37,007 nucleotides of DNA. It comes from Spartobacteria bacterium (GTDB taxonomy: Bacteria; Verrucomicrobiota; Verrucomicrobiia; Chthoniobacterales; Chthoniobacteraceae). The notes beneath the pieces were generated by a model. It was not told the DNA's origin and ran no database searches. It worked only from the letters and a program-made list of their open reading frames with translations. The stretch spans positions 1 to 37,007 of the forward strand of contig JAJPII010000041.1 in the NCBI GenBank assembly GCA_021324825.1. Direction: 5' to 3'. How positions within the stretch are numbered: the stretch's first letter is position 1; every line of letters starts with the position of its first letter. Both the position numbers and the translations under genes were made by a program. Positions 32,900-37,007 of this stretch are shown piece by piece.

Positions 32900-34272
32900 A
32901 CGACGGAACCATCGCCGCCTATTCCAGGGACGAGGACTCGGCGCAGAACGCCATGGCGTTCCTCGTCTTTTCAGGCTGGGCGATCACGCTCTCCTACTTC
33001 CCGAGCGGCTTCCTGCACTTCTATTTGGGGAGCGCGGTTTACGCGCGCGACCTGCTTCTCGCGGCGCACCTCTTCGCATCCCTCGTCTGGCTGCGCCGCG
33101 TCGGGGATATGCGCTGGGTGTTGCGGCAGTCCGCCATCCTGGGGCTTGCGCCGCTCCTGCTGTTGCCGGCGATGGCGGACGGCGAATACCGCTTCGAGGC
33201 GTTGCGCACCGCGAAATGGGCTTTCAGTTGGCTGGACTGGATATTCATCGGCCACTTCGCATTCCATATCCGCCGCTGGAACAAACTGCTCCCTCTCTTC
33301 ATCGCCGCGACGATGGTCGAACTCCTGGTCGAACTGGCGATCGGCGCTTATGAATGGCGGGCTGGCCACTATGTTTTTTCCACGGCGACAACGTGGGAGG
33401 AACACACCATTTTCGGCGTCCAGTCCGTGAAGGAGATGAAGCTGCAAGGCAACATCCGCATACGCGGGCTGCAGCGCGACGTGTTCTCCTTCGCGAATCT
33501 CATGGCGATGAGTTCCGTGCTCGGGTTCGCCTGGGCCGGCGTCTCCCGCGAGAACTGGAAGCGGGCCGCCGGCTTCGCGTGGGCCGCTGTCTTCGCGGGG
33601 ATGCTCATGGTCTCGGGCGGGCGCTCGGCGCTCTTCGGCATCCTGGCGAGCGCCATCCTCTCGGGGGCATATTGCATCGACCATCATTTCACGCGCCGCT
33701 GGGCCAAGATGTATATCCTCGCCTGGGTCGCCCTGGCTCTCATCATCAGCCTGGCGGGAGTGGGCCAGCTCACGGAAGCGATCAGCGGCGCGTTCTTCGG
33801 CAAGTCGCACCTGGGCGACTCCAGCAGCGCCTACATGCGCGATGACAACTGGAAGAACCTCCTGGATTCCTTCGAGCAGCAGCCGATCATCCTCGTCATC
33901 GGCGGCCCGTTCGCCGCCCTCCTCGACATCCACATCGCCCCGATGTTCCATTGGGCGGACAACCAGATTCTCTGGGACGCCTATCATCTCGGCCTCGCCG
34001 GGGCGCTCGCCATCGCCTTCTATTTCTTCCGTGTGATCCGGATCGGCAAGACCCGCGGGCGTTTGCGAAGCTGGGATGTCCTCGTGCTGTTCCTGCTCTT
34101 CGTCATCGGCGAAGGGATAGCCCGGGAATCCCTGACCTTCATGGGATGCATGCCGCTGTTCGTCGCGTGCGGCTATGTCAGCGCCGCGTCGGCGGAGGCT
34201 GCCGGGGAAACCAGCAGCCCAATCCCCAAAAACCGTTCGCGGCGGCGAAGCAGGCTCGCGCGGCATTCCTGA
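32896..34272 (+). CDS. O-antigen ligase/polymerase-like membrane protein, copy 2
   Basis: 458 residues with about ten membrane segments and a large extracytoplasmic loop containing GNIRIRGLQRDVFSFANLMA, followed by MLMVSGGRSALFGILASAIL, the signature layout of the Wzy_C/O-antigen ligase family (the SGGRSAL stretch takes the place of S-R-[GT]-[AS]-L). The open frame extends upstream, but the ATG at 32896 overlaps the previous stop (ATGA). The C-terminus is basic. It may polymerise a second polymer or ligate the chain to an acceptor; sequence alone does not decide. Confidence 0.82.
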   Translation: MNDGTIAAYSRDEDSAQNAMAFLVFSGWAITLSYFPSGFLHFYLGSAVYARDLLLAAHLFASLVWLRRVGDMRWVLRQSAILGLAPLLLLPAMADGEYRFEALRTAKWAFSWLDWIFIGHFAFHIRRWNKLLPLFIAATMVELLVELAIGAYEWRAGHYVFSTATTWEEHTIFGVQSVKEMKLQGNIRIRGLQRDVFSFANLMAMSSVLGFAWAGVSRENWKRAAGFAWAAVFAGMLMVSGGRSALFGILASAILSGAYCIDHHFTRRWAKMYILAWVALALIISLAGVGQLTEAISGAFFGKSHLGDSSSAYMRDDNWKNLLDSFEQQPIILVIGGPFAALLDIHIAPMFHWADNQILWDAYHLGLAGALAIAFYFFRVIRIGKTRGRLRSWDVLVLFLLFVIGEGIARESLTFMGCMPLFVACGYVSAASAEAAGETSSPIPKNRSRRRSRLARHS

Positions 34273-34273
34273 A

Positions 34274-35344
34274 ATGAAAGTCCTTCTCCGAATCCGAAGC
34301 GATGTCGAGAAATTCCCGGGCGGCGACTACGTCCAGCTCCTGAGGACGCGAGAGACGCTGGAACAGCTCGGCTTCGAGTGCATTGTCGCGCCGGGCCTCG
34401 CCCCGATGCCCGCGGGCGTCGACGCGGTTCATTTGTTCAACACCACGCGCATCCACGAAACGTGGTTGCAATACCGCGAGGCGAAACGGCGCGGCCTCCC
34501 CGTGGCGCTCACGCCCATCTGGCATTCGATGCGCGAGATGCGCCGATTCTACGCGCGGCTTTACAGGATGCCGCTTTTCCCCGTCTGGCACTACATGGCC
34601 GCCAAGGAATTTTTCTACGCGCGGCGGTCCGGCCTGCCGATCCTGCCCGCCGCCACGCTGCGGTACCGCGCCCTCCAGCGGGAAATGGTCGGCGGCGTGG
34701 ACATGGTCATCCCCAACTCCCGGGCCGAGCTCGACGCCATGCGGCTGGAACTCGGGGTCGAGCCGCGAGCCGCGCGCGTGGCGGCCCCGCTCTTCGACGA
34801 GCCGGCCCCGGAGTCTCCCGGAGCGGAACGCCGCGACCTTGTCTGCGCGGGCCGCATCGAGCCTCGCAAGAACCAGCTCTCCATCATCCGCGCCTTCAAA
34901 TCCCTGGGAGAAAGCGGCCGGCGGCTGCTTCTTTTCGGCGGCATGAGCGGCGCGCACCCCGCCTACGAGCGGGCCGTCCGCCGCGAACTCGAACCGGGCG
35001 TTGTCGAATACCGCGGCCACGCGCCCTTTGCGGAACTGGCCGCGGCATATCGCGCGGCGAAGGGAGCCGTTCTGGCCAGCTATTTTGAAACGTGCGGGTT
35101 TTCGGCGCTGGAAGCCATCGCCCAGGGCGCGCGGGCTTGCGTGAGCGACACGCCGTACACGCGGGAGTTCTACGAAGAAAGCGGCGCCGTGTTCTGCGAT
35201 CCCTTTTCCATTCCATCCATCCGAGCGGGCATCGAAAAACTTCTGCACGCGCCGGCGCTTGACTGCAACGGCTTCCTGCGCGCCTATTCGCGCGAGACGG
35301 TCCTGAGGGAGACAAAGGAGGTTTACGAATGTCTGACCAGCTAA
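34274..35344 (+). CDS. glycosyltransferase family 4
   Basis: 356 residues; begins MKVLLRIRSDVEKFPGGDYVQ, one nt after the preceding stop (TGA A ATG), although the frame is open from 34175. The C-lobe includes DLVCAGRIEPRKNQLSIIRAFK and the donor motif YFETCGFSALEAIAQGARACV with E-x7-E intact. It overlaps the following GT2 gene by 16 nt. N-lobe similarity to well-known enzymes is low, so the sugar is unknown. Confidence 0.85.
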   Translation: MKVLLRIRSDVEKFPGGDYVQLLRTRETLEQLGFECIVAPGLAPMPAGVDAVHLFNTTRIHETWLQYREAKRRGLPVALTPIWHSMREMRRFYARLYRMPLFPVWHYMAAKEFFYARRSGLPILPAATLRYRALQREMVGGVDMVIPNSRAELDAMRLELGVEPRAARVAAPLFDEPAPESPGAERRDLVCAGRIEPRKNQLSIIRAFKSLGESGRRLLLFGGMSGAHPAYERAVRRELEPGVVEYRGHAPFAELAAAYRAAKGAVLASYFETCGFSALEAIAQGARACVSDTPYTREFYEESGAVFCDPFSIPSIRAGIEKLLHAPALDCNGFLRAYSRETVLRETKEVYECLTS

Positions 35345-36279
35345 CATCTCCCGGCAGAACCGGGAACATGGGGACGCATCCCGCCGCCATCGCGGCCGGA
35401 GTCCTCTCCGTCATCACCGTGACGTACAACTCGCGGCAGGAAATCGCGGCGTGCATCGAATCCATCCCGCCCCAGCTTCTTGGCCGTCCCGTGGAAATAA
35501 CCCTGGTCGACAACGCATCCTCCGACGGCACGCTCGAATTCGTTCAAGCGCGTTACCCCCATGTCACCGCCTTCTCCACCGGGGCCAACCCCGGTTTCGG
35601 CGCGGCAAACAACATCGGCTGCCGCCGCAGCACGGGGGAGTATCTCCTGTTTTTGAATCCCGACACGCGGGTAAACACAGCGGCCCTGGAGCATTGCCTG
35701 CGCCGTCTCCAAAACGAGCGGGAGATCGGCATCATCTCCCCCAAGCTCGTCCGCGCGAACGGCGAGATGGACCTCGCCTGCCGGCGCTCGGTGCCCACCA
35801 TCTGGGACGGCGTGACGCGCGGCACCGGGCTATACAAGCTGTTCCCCCGCGTAAAATGGTGCGCCGGCTACAACCTCACCTACCTGCCGGAGGACGAAAC
35901 CTACGCGGTCGGCGCCGTCAACGGAGCCTTCATGATGATGACGCGCCGCCTCTTTAACCGCATCGGCGCGTTCGACGAACAGTTTTTCATGTATGGCGAA
36001 GACCTCGATCTCTGCCTGCGGTGCAGCCGGGAGGGCTACAAGGTCATCTATGACGGCAGGCGCTCCATCGTGCACTTGAAAGGGTGCAGTTCGAGCAAGA
36101 CGTACAAAGTGATGTCCCGCGAACTATTCATCGGCACAAAGCGGTTCTACCTGAAGCATTTTAATCCCGGCAACTCGTGGCTTGTCCGATGGAAATACGC
36201 GTTCCTATTCTGGATATGGCGCACCGCCTCCGCCATCCTCGCGGTCCTCAAAGGGCACAAAAACGCCCGGCCATCCTGA
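35329..36279 (+). CDS. glycosyltransferase family 2, rhamnosyltransferase-like
   Basis: 316 residues, GT-A fold of the WbbL/RfbF-type. Visible motifs are VITVTYNSRQEI, TLVDNASSDGT, GANPGFGAANNIG, LFLNPDTRV (metal-binding DTR in place of DxD), VNGAFMMMTRRLF and FFMYGEDLDLCLRCSREG. The C-terminus has a hydrophobic segment (about 290-310). It overlaps the preceding GT4 and is the last gene of the cluster. Rhamnose as donor is a family inference. Confidence 0.9.
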   Translation: MSDQLTSPGRTGNMGTHPAAIAAGVLSVITVTYNSRQEIAACIESIPPQLLGRPVEITLVDNASSDGTLEFVQARYPHVTAFSTGANPGFGAANNIGCRRSTGEYLLFLNPDTRVNTAALEHCLRRLQNEREIGIISPKLVRANGEMDLACRRSVPTIWDGVTRGTGLYKLFPRVKWCAGYNLTYLPEDETYAVGAVNGAFMMMTRRLFNRIGAFDEQFFMYGEDLDLCLRCSREGYKVIYDGRRSIVHLKGCSSSKTYKVMSRELFIGTKRFYLKHFNPGNSWLVRWKYAFLFWIWRTASAILAVLKGHKNARPS

Positions 36280-36470
36280 GCTTCAACGCGCTACGTTTAA
36301 GGAACCGCTGGCAGAGATCTTTACCCATGCCGAATCGCGGCTGGTAGTCACACCACGTCAGAAAGCGGATTCCATCAGCCATGGGAATGTATTTCCAATA
36401 GCCGCTCCCTTGCCGGATCAGGGAGCGTCGGTCATTCGAGGAAAACTTGAGAGCTGAGGAACGGGCGCCG
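36280..36470. other. 191-bp gap after the polysaccharide cluster
   Basis: No coding region, RNA gene or clear terminator is recognised between the last glycosyltransferase stop and the IS256-type remnant. A GCTCCCTTGCCGGATCAGGGAGC inverted repeat (36403-36425) is the only obvious structure and may be a terminator stem without a T tract or part of an element end. Confidence 0.4.
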
Positions 36471-36646
36471 TCACGCAAATTCCGCTGGGGCCGAAGTTGT
36501 GTCCTCCATGCTCAGGTAGCGGTGCGCTTCGATCCAGTCCTCGTGGATCTCGGCCGCCAGCGCACTGCGGATGACATGGGTGCGGCGCTTTAACTCCTGT
36601 TTGATGCGCTCCAGCATGTTCGTGCTCTTGAGATGCTTGTGGATGG
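36471..36646 (-). pseudogene. IS256/mutator-family transposase remnant
   Basis: The minus-strand frame reads HKHLKSTNMLERIKQELKRR, then THVIR, then SALAAEIHEDWIEAHRYLSM to a stop at 36471. This is the C-terminal block of IS256-family transposases. The usual stretch of about 12 residues after VIR (IFPN and following) is missing in frame. Upstream of about 36646 the similarity stops, so only a fragment of the roughly 400-residue protein is left. It cannot be functional. Confidence 0.8.
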
Positions 36647-36754
36647 ACGCTCTGAAGAAGAAATTCGGCCCACGTTGGACGTATCTGTGCGCCCCGGCGA
36701 TCCTGGCTATTCCACTGCCGGTACGCTTTAAAGATGAGGTGATTGATGCGAGCA

Positions 36755-37007
36755 CTATCCGCCCGAGGTCGCACGAGAGCTTCGCCGGCATCTACCCACA
36801 GCCAGCAATCGGCAATATCGGCCGCCGCCGATTAAACCCCGGCTCATCGCCACGAGGTTATGCGCCAGCACACAAAACGCCACGTATCTTTCAAATCCCG
36901 CTTCTCCTTTGTAGAACGCCCGCTCCATCCCAAAACGGTGTTTGAGCGTGGCGATCCGCGGCTCGATCCCCGCCCGCCATGCTTGTCCGCGCTTGAACCA
37001 CCGCTTC
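36755..37007 (-). mobile_element. C-terminal end of a DDE transposase, cut by the window edge
   Basis: From the right edge the minus strand encodes KRWFKRGQAWRAGIEPRIA, TLKHRFGMERAFYKGEAGFE and RYVAFCVLAHNLVAMSRGL, then about 27 less typical residues to a stop at 36755. RAGIEPRIATLKHRFG and the KGEAGFE...LAHNL block match the C-terminus of IS5/ISNCY/IS1182-type DDE transposases, in which the last catalytic Glu lies in that region. The frame is open to the edge, so the gene may be intact beyond it. The exact IS family needs the missing part. Confidence 0.7.

Noticed and set aside
36248..36478. Minus-strand 76-codon frame between the GT2 gene and the IS256 remnant
   Set aside because: No recognised motif, overlaps the end of the GT2 gene and probably lies in element-derived non-coding DNA.
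1..37007. CRISPR arrays, tRNA or rRNA genes
   Set aside because: No regularly spaced direct repeats or tRNA/rRNA-like sequences were seen anywhere in the window by eye.

Overview
The window is about 37 kb of GC-rich bacterial DNA with tightly packed genes. The best guess for the host is a Verrucomicrobiota-type Gram-negative. Outer-membrane functions are present (LptB, a beta-barrel protein, a polysaccharide export protein). HPr kinase, HPr and enzyme I sit beside hpf. A pseudopilin-like secreted protein of the kind abundant in the Planctomycetes-Verrucomicrobia group lies inside a sugar cluster. No rRNA or other phylogenetic marker is present, so this is inference.

Region 1 (1-5041, + strand) is a housekeeping and regulatory operon: lptB (cut by the left edge), long-form hpf, hprK, ptsH (HPr), ptsI (enzyme I) and rpe. 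The genes overlap or nearly abut. It resembles the proteobacterial rpoN/PTS-Ntr locus but lacks rpoN and any EII component in view. Region 2 (5083-9178, - strand) holds apt followed by a large membrane hybrid histidine kinase with two CHASE3-like sensor modules, PAS-GAF-PAS, a kinase core and a receiver. Region 3 (9247-12773) has an MbfA-like ferritin/VIT1 iron exporter, a fatty-acid desaturase and a RhlE-type DEAD-box helicase. The last two are divergent across 166 bp, which suggests a low-temperature response locus.

Region 4 (12774-36279, + strand) is an 18-gene exopolysaccharide or O-antigen cluster of the Wzx/Wzy type. A roughly 300-bp AT-richer leader with a candidate promoter, operator and hairpins precedes it. 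It then runs: initiating phosphoglycosyltransferase, outer-membrane beta-barrel, short Wza-like OPX protein, Wzc-like tyrosine autokinase, flippase, three glycosyltransferases, Wzy-like polymerase, two GT4 enzymes, a pseudopilin-like protein, a secreted protein with two beta-helix modules, a second flippase, a GT4, a second polymerase/ligase, another GT4 and a GT2. Many junctions are ATGA overlaps, so the genes are probably co-transcribed and translationally coupled. No nucleotide-sugar synthesis genes are present. The sugars are therefore made from genes elsewhere, assembled on undecaprenyl phosphate, flipped, polymerised under Wzc control and exported through the OPX/beta-barrel pair.

Region 5 (36280-37007) is a transposon graveyard on the - strand: a short IS256/mutator-family transposase remnant with an internal deletion, next to the C-terminal end of a different DDE transposase that runs off the right edge.

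The most interesting signals are the pseudopilin and double beta-helix genes embedded in the polysaccharide operon, the duplicated flippase and polymerase set, the short OPX plus beta-barrel export pair, and the structured leader of the cluster.
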